NCBI GenBank assembly: GCA_963783855.1
Contig: CAWAPE010000014.1
Coordinates: 186,001-250,000, forward strand
DNA: 64,000 nucleotides
Reading direction: 5' to 3'
Source: JAKAGZ01 sp963783855
GTDB lineage: Bacteria > Bacteroidota > Ignavibacteria > Ignavibacteriales > Ignavibacteriaceae
Under the pieces are notes generated by a model. The model saw only the letters and a program-made list of their open reading frames with translations. It ran no database searches and was not told where the DNA came from. The translations under genes were made by a program, and so were the position numbers. Positions 53,997 to 62,236 of this stretch are shown piece after piece. Positions within the stretch are counted from its first letter, which is position 1. The number at the start of each line of letters is the position of its first letter.

Positions 53997-55331
53997 ATGA
54001 CAAATTTATTTAGTCTTATAAAAGATGTTGCGGATTTTTTATGGGGACCGCAAATGCTCGTATTTATTCTTGGCAGCGGCATTTATTTTTCTCTCAGATT
54101 AAAAGGCGTACAATTTGGAAGGTTTCCTGAAGCTTTAAGAGAATTTAAAAAATCGAAATTGACTACGGGCGATGGTAATATCACTCCCTTTCAGGCTCTG
54201 ATGTCAGCACTTTCCGGAATGGTTGGGAACGGAAATATTGCTGGAGTTGCAACGGCTATTGTAATAGGGGGGCCGGGCGCTATTTTCTGGATGTGGGTAT
54301 CGGCATTAATTCTGATGGCAACAATGTATTCGGAATCATTACTAGGCTGTCATTTCAGGGAGAAAGAAAAAGACGGCACATATATGGGCGGACCGATGGT
54401 TTATATAAAAAAGGGTCTTAACATAAAATGGTTATCTACGGCATTTGCAATTGCGTTTGCAGTTAAGACTTTGATTGCGACTACATCTATTCAGTCAAAT
54501 TCAATGTCAATAATTTTAAAAAATGAATTCGGTACACCTCAACTATTATCCTGCCTTGTTATAGCTTTTTTAACCTGGCTTGTTATAATTGGCGGATTAA
54601 AAAAAATTGCACGAACTGCAGAATATCTCACTCCCTTTATGACCATCTTTTACATCCTTGGGGGATTGTTAGTTTTAATAATTAATTCAGATCAATTGTT
54701 AAATGCATTTAAGGATATATTCTTTTATGCATTTAACGGTTACCATGCTGTTGAGGGCGGGTTTGCAGGAACAACAGTTCTAATGGCACTAAGATACGGA
54801 ACAGCAAGAGGTGCTTACAGTAACGAAGCAGGCACCGGATCAGTTGCAATAATGCATGCAACAGCTCAATCGGGGAGCGCCGTAAAACAATCATTAATTT
54901 CAATGATAAGTGTCTTTATTGATACAATTATTATTTGCACTATTTCAGCGCTTGTAATTTTAACTTCCGGCATCTGGTCAGGAGGCTTAAACAGCACAGC
55001 ATTGGCATCTGAAAGTTTCTCATCAGCTCTTTCAATTGGAAACTGGATTGTGCTTGCTGCATCCCTTCTCTTTGGATATTCAACTTTGATAACCTGGAGT
55101 TTTTATGGGGAACAGTGTGCGAGTTATTTATTTGGCGATAAAATTAAGATCTATTATAGATGGTTGTTTTGTGCGGCAATAATGCTGGGTGCAACAAGTA
55201 AAGCTGAGAGTATTTGGAGTCTGGGAGATCTGTTAAACGGTATTACAGTTATAATTAATTTGATTGGAATATTATTATTAAGCCCTGTTGTTATTAAGTT
55301 AACACTTGGAAAAAATAAAATCACTTCCTGA
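53997..55331 (+). CDS. Sodium:alanine/glycine symporter (AGCS family)
   Basis: The 444-residue protein has about ten to eleven membrane helices and the family signature GMVGNGNIAGVATAIVIGGP (first helices), plus YSNEAGTGSVAIMHATAQ. It should import alanine or glycine with sodium. It lies 105 bases after the Crp/Fnr gene, and no riboswitch was recognised in that gap. A link to the nitrite/NO genes that follow is not evident. Confidence 0.93.
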   Translation: MTNLFSLIKDVADFLWGPQMLVFILGSGIYFSLRLKGVQFGRFPEALREFKKSKLTTGDGNITPFQALMSALSGMVGNGNIAGVATAIVIGGPGAIFWMWVSALILMATMYSESLLGCHFREKEKDGTYMGGPMVYIKKGLNIKWLSTAFAIAFAVKTLIATTSIQSNSMSIILKNEFGTPQLLSCLVIAFLTWLVIIGGLKKIARTAEYLTPFMTIFYILGGLLVLIINSDQLLNAFKDIFFYAFNGYHAVEGGFAGTTVLMALRYGTARGAYSNEAGTGSVAIMHATAQSGSAVKQSLISMISVFIDTIIICTISALVILTSGIWSGGLNSTALASESFSSALSIGNWIVLAASLLFGYSTLITWSFYGEQCASYLFGDKIKIYYRWLFCAAIMLGATSKAESIWSLGDLLNGITVIINLIGILLLSPVVIKLTLGKNKITS

Positions 55332-55481
55332 TCGATAGCCTTACTTAAGAAGCCTTTTCTTAAATTTCGAAAAGAATGCACCTAATTAGGATTCTGCTAA
55401 CTTTCAAATCCTTCAAATATTGAGGAAATACTTAAAAACACCCCTGAATCAGATAGAAATATCCGATTAAAGCCCCTTTCT

Positions 55482-55495
55482 TTGACTTAAGTCAA
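55482..55495 (+). promoter_or_regulatory. Crp/Fnr-type palindrome upstream of nirK
   Basis: TTGACTTAAGTCAA is a perfect palindrome with TTGAC half-sites, the form recognised by Fnr, Dnr and NnrR proteins. It is centred about 102 bases upstream of the nirK ATG. A near-identical site precedes the DUF2249 genes, and both are followed by GGTA. I infer activation of nirK by a Crp/Fnr regulator. Confidence 0.8.
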
Positions 55496-55590
55496 GGTAC
55501 CTCCGTTACCATACATTTAGTTTTAACTCAGTAATTATGGCTTTTTAGTAAGCAGCGGAAGATAAACCGCAAAAAAATGAAGGAGAAAAA

Positions 55591-57060
55591 ATGAAAAAAA
55601 TACTAAACCTAAAAATATTTTCAGTTGTAATATTATTATCAACAGCAGCACTGATCTCGATAGTGGCGATACAGGGATGCCACCAGACTGAGAAAAGAGA
55701 GGGAACAGAGTTTGCTAATTTAACCTATGCACCTGAAGTTCCTTCTCCAATCTTAAGAGACCACCCTTCAAAAGTTATTGTTAACCTGGAAACAAAACAG
55801 GTTGTGGGAAGACTAGCCGATGGCGTTCAGTATCCTTTCTGGACATTTGGCGGAAAGGTTCCGGGTAAATTTATCAGGATAAGAGTTGGTGACAAGGTTG
55901 AATTCCATCTGCATAACAGCCCTACAAGCACAATGCCCCATAACATTGATATGCACGCGGTAACCGGGCCGGGAGGCGGAGCACCGGCTTCAGAAACTTT
56001 GCCCGGCCATTCATCCGTATTTTCATTTAAGGCAGAACGCGCAGGACTATTTATTTATCACTGTGCCACTCAACCAGTTCCGCTTCATATCGCAAACGGT
56101 ATGTACGGATTGATTTTAGTTGAACCCAAAGATGGATTAGATCCGGTTGATAAAGAATTTTATGTAATGCAGAGTGAGTTTTATACAAAAGATGATTATG
56201 GCACCCCGGGTCTCCAACAATTTTCGATGGATAAAGCACTCGCGGAAAATCCAACTTATGTAGTATTTAATGGCTCCGTAGGAGCTCTAACGAATGAAAA
56301 TGCGCTTCAGGCAAAAGTAGGTGATAAAGTGAGAATATTTGTCGGCAACATCGGGCCGAATAAAATTTCATCATTTCATATCATAGGTGAAATATTCGAC
56401 AAGGTTTATGATTACGGCGGAAAGAATGTAACACAGGAAAACGTTCAGACTGTCCTGATTCCTGCAGGCGGGGCAGCAATAGTTGAATTTACTGTAAAAG
56501 TGCCCGGAACTTACCTGCTGGTTGATCACTCAATTTTCCGAGCTTTTAACAAAGGGGCTTTAGGAATGTTGAAGGTTTCCGGAAAACCAAACAAAGAAAT
56601 TTTTTCAGGTAAACAAAAAGATGAAATATTTACCGAGACACAGGCAGAATTAAACAGCGGTGCGATTGAAAGTGACAATTCTGTTTCAATCCCAAACGAT
56701 GATCAACCATCAGAAATTAATGAAAATGACATAAATGCGGTTATTCAAAAAGGCAAGCAAGTATTTTCAAGAACATGCATTGCCTGTCACCAGATTACCG
56801 GAAAGGGAATAGCAGGTGTTTTCCCACCGCTGGCGGGTTCGGATTTTCTTAATGCCGACAAGGAAAGAGCAATTGGTATAGTGCTTCATGGGAAAAAAGG
56901 TACGCTTACAGTCAACGGCAAAACATTTAACAACATTATGCCTCCGCAAAATTTATCCGATGGCGAGGTAGCTGCGGTTCTGACCTACGTATATAACTCT
57001 TTCGGTAATTCGAAGAAAGTAATTAAAACGTCAGAGGTAACAAAAGTAAGAAATAAATAG
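55591..57060 (+). CDS. nirK: Copper nitrite reductase fused to cytochrome c (lipoprotein)
   Basis: It reduces nitrite to nitric oxide in the cell envelope. A lipoprotein-type signal with Cys30 is followed by two cupredoxin domains. The type 1 copper ligands are His117, Cys158, His166 and Met171. The type 2 ligands are His122, His157 and His313. The catalytic pair is Asp120 and His263. A C-terminal cytochrome c (CIACH, residues 396-400; likely Met450 in NIMPP) makes it a three-domain enzyme able to receive electrons directly. The length is 489. A Crp/Fnr-type box lies upstream. Confidence 0.96.
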   Translation: MKKILNLKIFSVVILLSTAALISIVAIQGCHQTEKREGTEFANLTYAPEVPSPILRDHPSKVIVNLETKQVVGRLADGVQYPFWTFGGKVPGKFIRIRVGDKVEFHLHNSPTSTMPHNIDMHAVTGPGGGAPASETLPGHSSVFSFKAERAGLFIYHCATQPVPLHIANGMYGLILVEPKDGLDPVDKEFYVMQSEFYTKDDYGTPGLQQFSMDKALAENPTYVVFNGSVGALTNENALQAKVGDKVRIFVGNIGPNKISSFHIIGEIFDKVYDYGGKNVTQENVQTVLIPAGGAAIVEFTVKVPGTYLLVDHSIFRAFNKGALGMLKVSGKPNKEIFSGKQKDEIFTETQAELNSGAIESDNSVSIPNDDQPSEINENDINAVIQKGKQVFSRTCIACHQITGKGIAGVFPPLAGSDFLNADKERAIGIVLHGKKGTLTVNGKTFNNIMPPQNLSDGEVAAVLTYVYNSFGNSKKVIKTSEVTKVRNK

Positions 57061-57086
57061 AGCGATTTAGTTTGAGAAAGTGAAAA

Positions 57087-57344
57087 ATGAAAACAGGACT
57101 CTTTTTAATAATAGTTATGATGACTTTCAGCTTGCAGATAAACGCGCAAAGTAATGAAAGTGCAAAAAAATCTGTAACTAAAATGGTCTATATAAAAGGC
57201 GGGAATTATATACCGTTGTTTAAGAAAAATGGAAGCACAGAAAAAGAACAAATTAAACCCTTTTATTTAGACATTCACGCGGTTACAAACAAACAATACT
57301 TGCAGTTCGTAAAGCTAACCCGCAGTGGAGTCGCTCCAGGGTAA
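57087..57344 (+). CDS. SUMF1/FGE-like protein, N-terminal part (frame broken)
   Basis: A signal peptide (ending near INAQ) is followed by the start of a formylglycine-generating-enzyme-like domain: MVYIKGGNYIPL and PFYLDIHAVTNKQYLQFV. The frame ends at 57342-57344 because one base seems missing near 57316-57320. With an added A it reads KLNPQWSRSRVKKIFAEQ in the next frame, as relatives do. Proteins of this family often sit beside nirK in Bacteroidota-type genomes; their role there is unproven. Confidence 0.82.
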   Translation: MKTGLFLIIVMMTFSLQINAQSNESAKKSVTKMVYIKGGNYIPLFKKNGSTEKEQIKPFYLDIHAVTNKQYLQFVKLTRSGVAPG

Positions 57345-57353
57345 AAAAAATAT

Positions 57354-57857
57354 TTGCGGAACAGTCATATCTTAAAAGATTGGCACAGTGATTTTAACCC
57401 GGGCAACAAAGTCAATCCAAACGCCCCTGTAACCTATGTTTCCTGGTTTGCGGCAAAAGCCTATTCAAAGTGGGTCGATAAAAGACTCCCGACACTGGCT
57501 GAATGGGAGTTTGTGGCAATGGCAGATGAAAACAGCCCGGGCCCGAATCACAGCAAAAGCTATAATGAAAAACTGATCCGATGGTACTTAAAAGAATTAC
57601 CCGCAAGCCTGCCAGATGTAAAGTCGACTTATAAAAATTACCGGGGAGTGTATGATATGTTTGGGCTGATCCGTGAATGGACTTTCGATTTTAATACTGC
57701 CAATATAAATGGTACTGCTATTTGCGGCGGTGGTTCAGCAGGTGCGACCGATTTGAAAAATTATCCGGCGTTTCTCAGGTACGGCTTTAATAGTTGCTTA
57801 AGTGGAAATTCCGCGTTGGCTAATCTTGGGTTCAGATGTGCAAAAGACGTCAAATGA
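57354..57857 (+). CDS. SUMF1/FGE-like protein, C-terminal part (frame broken)
   Basis: This part has the core of the domain: APVTYVSWFAAKAYSKWV, RLPTLAEWEFVAMA, GVYDMFGLIREWTFDF and LGFRCAKDV. It is in the same frame as the N-terminal part; a second disruption, one A too many in the run at 57374-57377, cancels the first one. Homology in this frame begins at DWHSDFNPG. Whether it is catalytic is unclear; the two copper-binding Cys of true FGE are not evident. Confidence 0.82.
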   Translation: MRNSHILKDWHSDFNPGNKVNPNAPVTYVSWFAAKAYSKWVDKRLPTLAEWEFVAMADENSPGPNHSKSYNEKLIRWYLKELPASLPDVKSTYKNYRGVYDMFGLIREWTFDFNTANINGTAICGGGSAGATDLKNYPAFLRYGFNSCLSGNSALANLGFRCAKDVK

Positions 57858-57883
57858 TATTTAATAATTATAAGGAAAATAAA

Positions 57884-58168
57884 ATGAAAAAATATTTTTT
57901 AATAATTCCGTTATTTATTCTGATGACAGGAATAGCTTACATAGCAGGTACCGGTTCAAATAATATTAAGGATATTGACCAAAGCACAATCAAAAATACT
58001 TCAGTCATCACAAAAGAAGTGACAAAACCTGAGGATGATGATTGTTGCAAAGTTGTAAAATCAACTTCATCAATTATTCAGAAATGTCACTCTATTTATC
58101 AGACGGAAAATGGACTGATCAGAACGGGACGAAGATTGATCTTGGCAAATTCAAAAATAAAAAGGTAG
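57884..58168 (+). CDS. SCO family protein, N-terminal part (frame broken)
   Basis: This is the signal-anchor part of a SCO1/SenC-like protein: KYFLIIPLFILMTGIAYIAG, then a linker with DDDCCKVVKS. I choose ATG 57884 with TAAGGAA upstream. Homology is lost after about 58060 and the frame continues as spurious sequence. A one-base deletion between about 58060 and 58085 separates it from the catalytic domain in the next frame. Confidence 0.75.
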   Translation: MKKYFLIIPLFILMTGIAYIAGTGSNNIKDIDQSTIKNTSVITKEVTKPEDDDCCKVVKSTSSIIQKCHSIYQTENGLIRTGRRLILANSKIKR

Positions 58169-58566
58169 TAATTGCAATGTTTTTTGCATCCTGTATGTCG
58201 GCGTGCCCGGTTATTGTTAATGATATGAAAAGAATTGAAGCCAAAATTCCCGAAAGCAAACTAAAGAATTACAGGTTTGTTCTTGTTTCAATCGATCCTG
58301 AAAGAGATACTCCACAAGTGCTGAAAAAATATGCGGAAGAAAGAAGTCTGAACTCTAAAAGATGGACTTTATTAACGGGAAGTAACGATGATGTAATGGA
58401 ACTTGGAATGATGCTGGGATTTAAATACAGTAAAAATGAAAACGGTGGATTTACACATACAAACCTAATTTCTTTCCTTGATAAAAAAGGGGAGATAATT
58501 TATCAGAATGATGGGCTTGATCTTGACATGAATTCGGTGACAAAAACTATAGCATCGATTAATTGA
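58042..58566 (+). CDS. SCO1/SenC-family copper chaperone or thioredoxin-fold protein, C-terminal part (frame broken)
   Basis: The thioredoxin-like domain has the copper-binding motif CMSACPVIV (C-x3-C) and the distal His in GGFTHTNLISF. WTDQNGTKIDLGKF is typical of the family's start. SCO proteins deliver copper to, or reduce the sites of, cytochrome oxidases and, in some denitrifiers, copper enzymes. Beside nirK it may help load the nitrite reductase. Real homology begins around NYSEMSLYLSDGKW, so the first dozen residues from the ATG at 58042 are probably not native. Confidence 0.85.
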   Translation: MLQSCKINFINYSEMSLYLSDGKWTDQNGTKIDLGKFKNKKVVIAMFFASCMSACPVIVNDMKRIEAKIPESKLKNYRFVLVSIDPERDTPQVLKKYAEERSLNSKRWTLLTGSNDDVMELGMMLGFKYSKNENGGFTHTNLISFLDKKGEIIYQNDGLDLDMNSVTKTIASIN

Positions 58567-58586
58567 TTGTTAGAAACCGAAATTAT

Positions 58587-58600
58587 CTGACTTAAGTCAA
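58587..58600 (+). promoter_or_regulatory. Crp/Fnr-type palindrome upstream of the DUF2249 genes
   Basis: CTGACTTAAGTCAA differs at one base from the perfect site before nirK and shares GACTTAAGTCAAGGTA with it. It is centred about 70 bases upstream of the DUF2249 ATG at 58663 and opens what looks like a second transcription unit of the nitrite/NO island. Confidence 0.75.
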
Positions 58601-58662
58601 GGTATGTTTTTGCAGTCACTGGTAGTTTAGATACAAATAAAAATTCAATAAAGGAGATCGAA

Positions 58663-58899
58663 ATGAACGAAACGAATGACAAAACCATAGATGTAAGGCC
58701 GATTGTACCGCGTGAAAAACATCCGGCAATTTTTGAAATGTTTAACTCGCTACAGGCAGGAGAGGCAATGCAATTGATAAATGATCACGACCCGAAACCG
58801 CTTTATTACCAGATGGAAGCTGAAATAAACGGACAGTTTGAATGGGAATACACCGAACAGGGCCCTGAAGTCTGGAAAGTGAATATTAAAAAAGTTTAA
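58663..58899 (+). CDS. DUF2249 protein
   Basis: The 78-residue protein matches the DUF2249 fold: a strand with IDVRPIV, the helix HPAIFEMFNSLQAGEAM, the segment QLINDHDPKPLYYQME, and a final strand EVWKVNI. DUF2249 proteins resemble SirA/TusA, lack its conserved cysteine, and recur next to nitrite and NO reductase genes. Their biochemical function is unknown. AAAGGAG precedes the ATG, and a Crp/Fnr-type box lies upstream. Confidence 0.88.
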   Translation: MNETNDKTIDVRPIVPREKHPAIFEMFNSLQAGEAMQLINDHDPKPLYYQMEAEINGQFEWEYTEQGPEVWKVNIKKV

Positions 58900-58910
58900 A
58901 GGAAAGTGAA

Positions 58911-59427
58911 ATGGAAACGAATATGGAAAAAATAGTTGAACTCGATGTGCGTCCGATACTTGCCACCGGGAAGGATCCGTTTATGGATATTATGGAAAAA
59001 GTAAAAAACTTGAAAGAAGATGAGACTTTGTTGCTAATAAATACATTTGAACCGGTTCCGCTTTACTCGGTTCTTGGTAAAAAAGGATTCGGTCATAAAA
59101 CAATTAATGAAAACGGGGAATTTAAAATTTATTTCTTCAGAGATGATAATATTTCATCAAAAGGTACGACAGAAGAGAAAAAGAAGCCGGAATTCAATGA
59201 AGAGGTTTTTGAACTTGACGTGAGGGATCTTGAACCACCGGAACCAATGGTTAAAATTTTAGAAACGCTTCCGAAACTAAGCGACAATACAATTTTGCTT
59301 GTTCACCACCACCGTGAACCTCTTATGTTATACGATAAACTTAGCAGAACGGGGTTACGAGGCAATTACAAATAAAATAGAAGAGAATTATTACAAAGTA
59401 GTTATAACAAAAGTTAAAAAAGATTAA
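58911..59427 (+). pseudogene. Tandem DUF2249 protein, frame broken near its end
   Basis: Two DUF2249 domains lie in one chain: the first from VELDVRPIL (about residues 8-80), the second from VFELDVRDLEPPEP (about 100-170) after a Lys-rich linker. The open frame stops early at 59373-59375. Removing one G from the run at 59351-59354 lets it continue as GYEAITNKIEENYYKVV to a stop at 59425-59427, which completes the second domain. It lies 11 bases after the single-domain DUF2249 gene, in the same operon. Function unknown. Confidence 0.85.
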
Positions 59428-59432
59428 GAACC

Positions 59433-59690
59433 ATGCAGCCCACACAGATAGCCGGAAAAATGTCGCCCTCCTACAAAATGGTAAGAAAATACTTTATCGC
59501 CTCCATTTTAGGCTTTGCGGTTTTAACATTATTAATGTTTTTAAACGCTGACTCTATAAAGGGATATCATTTTCAGCCTAAGCTGCTCGGATTAACACAC
59601 ATTGCAACGTTGGGCGTGGATAACCATGATAATTTTCGGCGCGATGTTCCAGCTTGTTCCGGTTGTTCTGCAGGTAAAACTTTTCAGTGA
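59433..59690 (+). CDS. Haem-copper-oxidase-I/NnrS-like membrane protein, N-terminal part (frame broken)
   Basis: This holds the first membrane helix (FIASILGFAVLTLLMF) and the start of the second, with GLTHIATLG. A conserved His in such a segment is typical of subunit I of haem-copper oxidases and of NnrS proteins. Homology ends at 59616, where an extra G shifts the frame; removing it gives LTHIATLGWITMIIFGA and joins the next frame. It begins five bases after the DUF2249 gene. Confidence 0.8.
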   Translation: MQPTQIAGKMSPSYKMVRKYFIASILGFAVLTLLMFLNADSIKGYHFQPKLLGLTHIATLGVDNHDNFRRDVPACSGCSAGKTFQ

Positions 59691-60723
59691 AAAGCTCGCT
59701 GAGGCTCAATTCTGGATATTCCTGTTTGGTCTCACCGGGATGGTTTTATCGTTTTTTAAATTCGATACATTCCTGCTCGCAATTTTCGCCTCGCTGGTAT
59801 CTCTTGCAATGCTGCTTTTTATTTTCAACATAATTATGTCGATGATAAAAGTTAAGGAATGGAATATAACCGGAACATATATAGCGACCGCTCTTTTTTA
59901 TCTTTTTCTTACAGTAGTTGCCGGCATAATGATGGCAATGAACCTTTACGATCCGTATTTCAAAACAAATCATCTTGAATATTTAAAGCTGCACGCTCAC
60001 CTCGCTTTTGTCGGCTGGGTTTCAATGGTGATAATGGGTGTTAGTTATAAGCTTATCCCGATGTTTTCACTTTCACACGGGTTTTCTCTTAAGCCGGCTA
60101 AATGGGTGTTTGCCTTTATAAATGCCGGACTGCTTATTCTTACAGTCGAATATCATTTCCCCCACAGAACATTTATGCTGCCGGTAGGTGCGGTTCTTAT
60201 AGCGGTTGGAAACTTAATTTTTCTTTACCAGGTCTTTTTAATAATGAAAAGCCGTGTAAGAAAAATACTTGATGTGGGTCTCACTTATACTATGGTTTCT
60301 TTTGGAATGATGTTTATCGCTACCGCGCTCAGTATCTTTTTAGTTTTTGAAAAATTCCTGGAGCCCGGCTACCTGGAAAAACTCGTTTTGATTTACGGCT
60401 ACATAATACTGTTCGGGTACTTCTCACTTATTATAGTCGGACAGATGTACAAGATTGTCCCGTTTCTTGTCTGGTTTCACAAATTCAGCGCTAAGGTCGG
60501 TCTTGAACCGGTACCGATGCTAAAAGATATGTTTAATGAAAAAATGGCCAAAGCGGAATTTGTAATTATGAATATTGCGATAGCGGGAACCGTAGCGGGG
60601 ATAGCTTTTGAAAGTGAAATATTAATGTTTGTTTTCACGGGGCTGATGTTTTTAAGTGCGCTGCTTTTTATGAAAAACATGTTTTCAATTTTTTTAACAA
60701 AGGGAATTAAAAATGGTAACTGA
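59602..60723 (+). CDS. Haem-copper-oxidase-I/NnrS-like membrane protein, main part (frame broken)
   Basis: About ten membrane helices follow the two of the N-terminal part, giving about twelve in total, as in cbb3-type subunit I and NnrS. Likely haem or metal ligands are the His pair in LKLHAHLAFVGWV and further His in LSHGF and EYHFPHRTF. The canonical copper-site and proton-channel motifs of true oxidases were not recognised, so oxygen reduction is unlikely. I infer a haem-binding protein for NO handling or sensing. It overlaps the DUF59 gene by 11 bases. Confidence 0.78.
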   Translation: MQRWAWITMIIFGAMFQLVPVVLQVKLFSEKLAEAQFWIFLFGLTGMVLSFFKFDTFLLAIFASLVSLAMLLFIFNIIMSMIKVKEWNITGTYIATALFYLFLTVVAGIMMAMNLYDPYFKTNHLEYLKLHAHLAFVGWVSMVIMGVSYKLIPMFSLSHGFSLKPAKWVFAFINAGLLILTVEYHFPHRTFMLPVGAVLIAVGNLIFLYQVFLIMKSRVRKILDVGLTYTMVSFGMMFIATALSIFLVFEKFLEPGYLEKLVLIYGYIILFGYFSLIIVGQMYKIVPFLVWFHKFSAKVGLEPVPMLKDMFNEKMAKAEFVIMNIAIAGTVAGIAFESEILMFVFTGLMFLSALLFMKNMFSIFLTKGIKNGN

Positions 60724-61009
60724 AGAACAGGTTATGAACACTTTAAGAACTGTGATTGATCCTGAAATTGGAATCAACATAGTTGATCTCGGACTGGTTT
60801 ATGATGTTATAATCGAAGAAGCAATGATAACAGTAACTATGACACTAACCACACCCGGCTGCCCGATGCACGGCAGCATTACCGGGTGGGTTGAAAACCA
60901 GGTTAAAGCATTAGAACCGGGTTTTGAAGTTCTGGTAAATCTTGTCTGGGAACCGGCCTGGACGCCGGATAAAATGAGTGAAGAAGCGAAACAGGAACTG
61001 GGGCAATAA
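60713..61009 (+). CDS. DUF59/MIP18-type metal-sulfur cluster assembly protein
   Basis: The 98-residue protein is a SufT/PaaD-like DUF59 domain: TVIDPEIGINIVDLGLVYDV and the conserved Cys in TTPGCPMHG. Such proteins help insert or repair Fe-S clusters. Relatives are frequent beside NO and nitrite genes, where cluster damage by NO is expected. Its start overlaps the preceding membrane protein gene, so translation is coupled. Confidence 0.9.
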   Translation: MVTEEQVMNTLRTVIDPEIGINIVDLGLVYDVIIEEAMITVTMTLTTPGCPMHGSITGWVENQVKALEPGFEVLVNLVWEPAWTPDKMSEEAKQELGQ

Positions 61010-61024
61010 AAAGGAGATGATCTT

Positions 61025-61480
61025 TTGTTTACGAATGTAAGATATTTTATAAAAACGAGCATTGTCTTTTTGATAATCGGAATTTTATCCGGGCTTTATA
61101 TGTCGGCGGCTAAAAATGTATTTCACACGGTATACGGTCCGCAGTTGGAATCAGCGCATGCTCATATAATCCTGGTCGGCTCGGTAATGATGATGATAAT
61201 GGGTGTTGCCCTCTGGTTTTTCCCTCGTGCAGAAAAAACGGATAAAAAATATAATCCCGATTTAATTTTAGCAACGTATTGGCTGATGGCAATTTCCACA
61301 GGAACAAGATTTGTGTTCCAGGCAGCAGCAGGTTTTGTTTATATAGATTGGATAAATGTGATGATAACAATTACATCAACATTCCAGGTAATTGCAATAT
61401 TATTGTTCTTTTTTTCTATGTGGGGAAGAATAAGACCTGTGGGAAGCCAGCACAGGGAAGCAAAAGGAGAAAAATTTTAG
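61025..61480 (+). CDS. Four-helix membrane protein resembling part of oxidase subunit I
   Basis: The start is a TTG with AAGGAG eight bases upstream at 61011-61016. The 151 residues have four membrane helices. The second contains ESAHAHIILVGSVMMMIMG, whose His-Ala-His recalls the helix of the larger protein upstream (KLHAHLAFVGW). It looks like a short paralogue of that protein or of a cbb3-type subunit I. It could be its partner. No named function can be given. Confidence 0.78.
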   Translation: MFTNVRYFIKTSIVFLIIGILSGLYMSAAKNVFHTVYGPQLESAHAHIILVGSVMMMIMGVALWFFPRAEKTDKKYNPDLILATYWLMAISTGTRFVFQAAAGFVYIDWINVMITITSTFQVIAILLFFFSMWGRIRPVGSQHREAKGEKF

Positions 61481-61481
61481 A

Positions 61482-62183
61482 ATGGAAGAAAAAGTAAACA
61501 GTATAAATTTTAATTTAAAGAATGCCACAAAGTATGAAGGACTTGCACGCACGGCAGTTTTCTGTTACGATCAACTTTTTTTAATGGTGTTATCACTTTT
61601 AGCAGAGAATCAAAATGAATCAGCAGATGTTTTAGTAGTGGGATGCGGAACGGGAATGGAATTAAAAACATTTGGAGACCTTATGCCGAATTGGAGTATA
61701 ACCGGTGTAGATCCTTCAGAAGAGATGATTAAACTTTCTAAAGCAAAACTTGATGAATACAAACTGAATGATCGCATTATGTTGCATCAAGGTTTTGTAG
61801 AGAGTTTGCCGGAAGAAGAAAAATATGATTATGCTACGTTAATTTTTGTATTAAGATTTATACAAAATGCCGAAGATAAAAAGTCTCTATTCAGAAGCAT
61901 CGCAAATAAATTAAAACCCGGCGCTAAGTTTATTATTATCGATCAGTATGGTGATTCGGGTAAAGCAGAATTTAAATATATGGCAGATACCTGGAAAAAC
62001 TTTATGAAATTTAGCGGGTCACCCCCCGAAATGGTAAATAAGATAGCACAACAAGCAGGTGAGAAAAGTCTTATAAATGAACAGGAATTGCTTGAGTTAT
62101 TAACAGAGGCGGGATTTGAAAAAATTAATCGCTTTTATAATTCATTCATACATGGCGGATGGATTGTTCATAAGAAATATTAA
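61482..62183 (+). CDS. Class I SAM-dependent methyltransferase
   Basis: The SAM-binding motif I is VLVVGCGTGMELK, followed by the acidic residue in ITGVDPSEEMI, motif II around YDYATLIFVLRFI and motif III in KLKPGAKFIIID. The length of 233 fits a small-molecule methyltransferase. It begins one base after the four-helix membrane protein, so it belongs to the NO island operon. Its substrate is unknown; none of the usual denitrification steps needs such an enzyme. Confidence 0.88.
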   Translation: MEEKVNSINFNLKNATKYEGLARTAVFCYDQLFLMVLSLLAENQNESADVLVVGCGTGMELKTFGDLMPNWSITGVDPSEEMIKLSKAKLDEYKLNDRIMLHQGFVESLPEEEKYDYATLIFVLRFIQNAEDKKSLFRSIANKLKPGAKFIIIDQYGDSGKAEFKYMADTWKNFMKFSGSPPEMVNKIAQQAGEKSLINEQELLELLTEAGFEKINRFYNSFIHGGWIVHKKY

Positions 62184-62236
62184 AAATAATGAAAGTTGTT
62201 TGATGGAGATGAAATTAAAAAGGAGAAAAAATCCAA

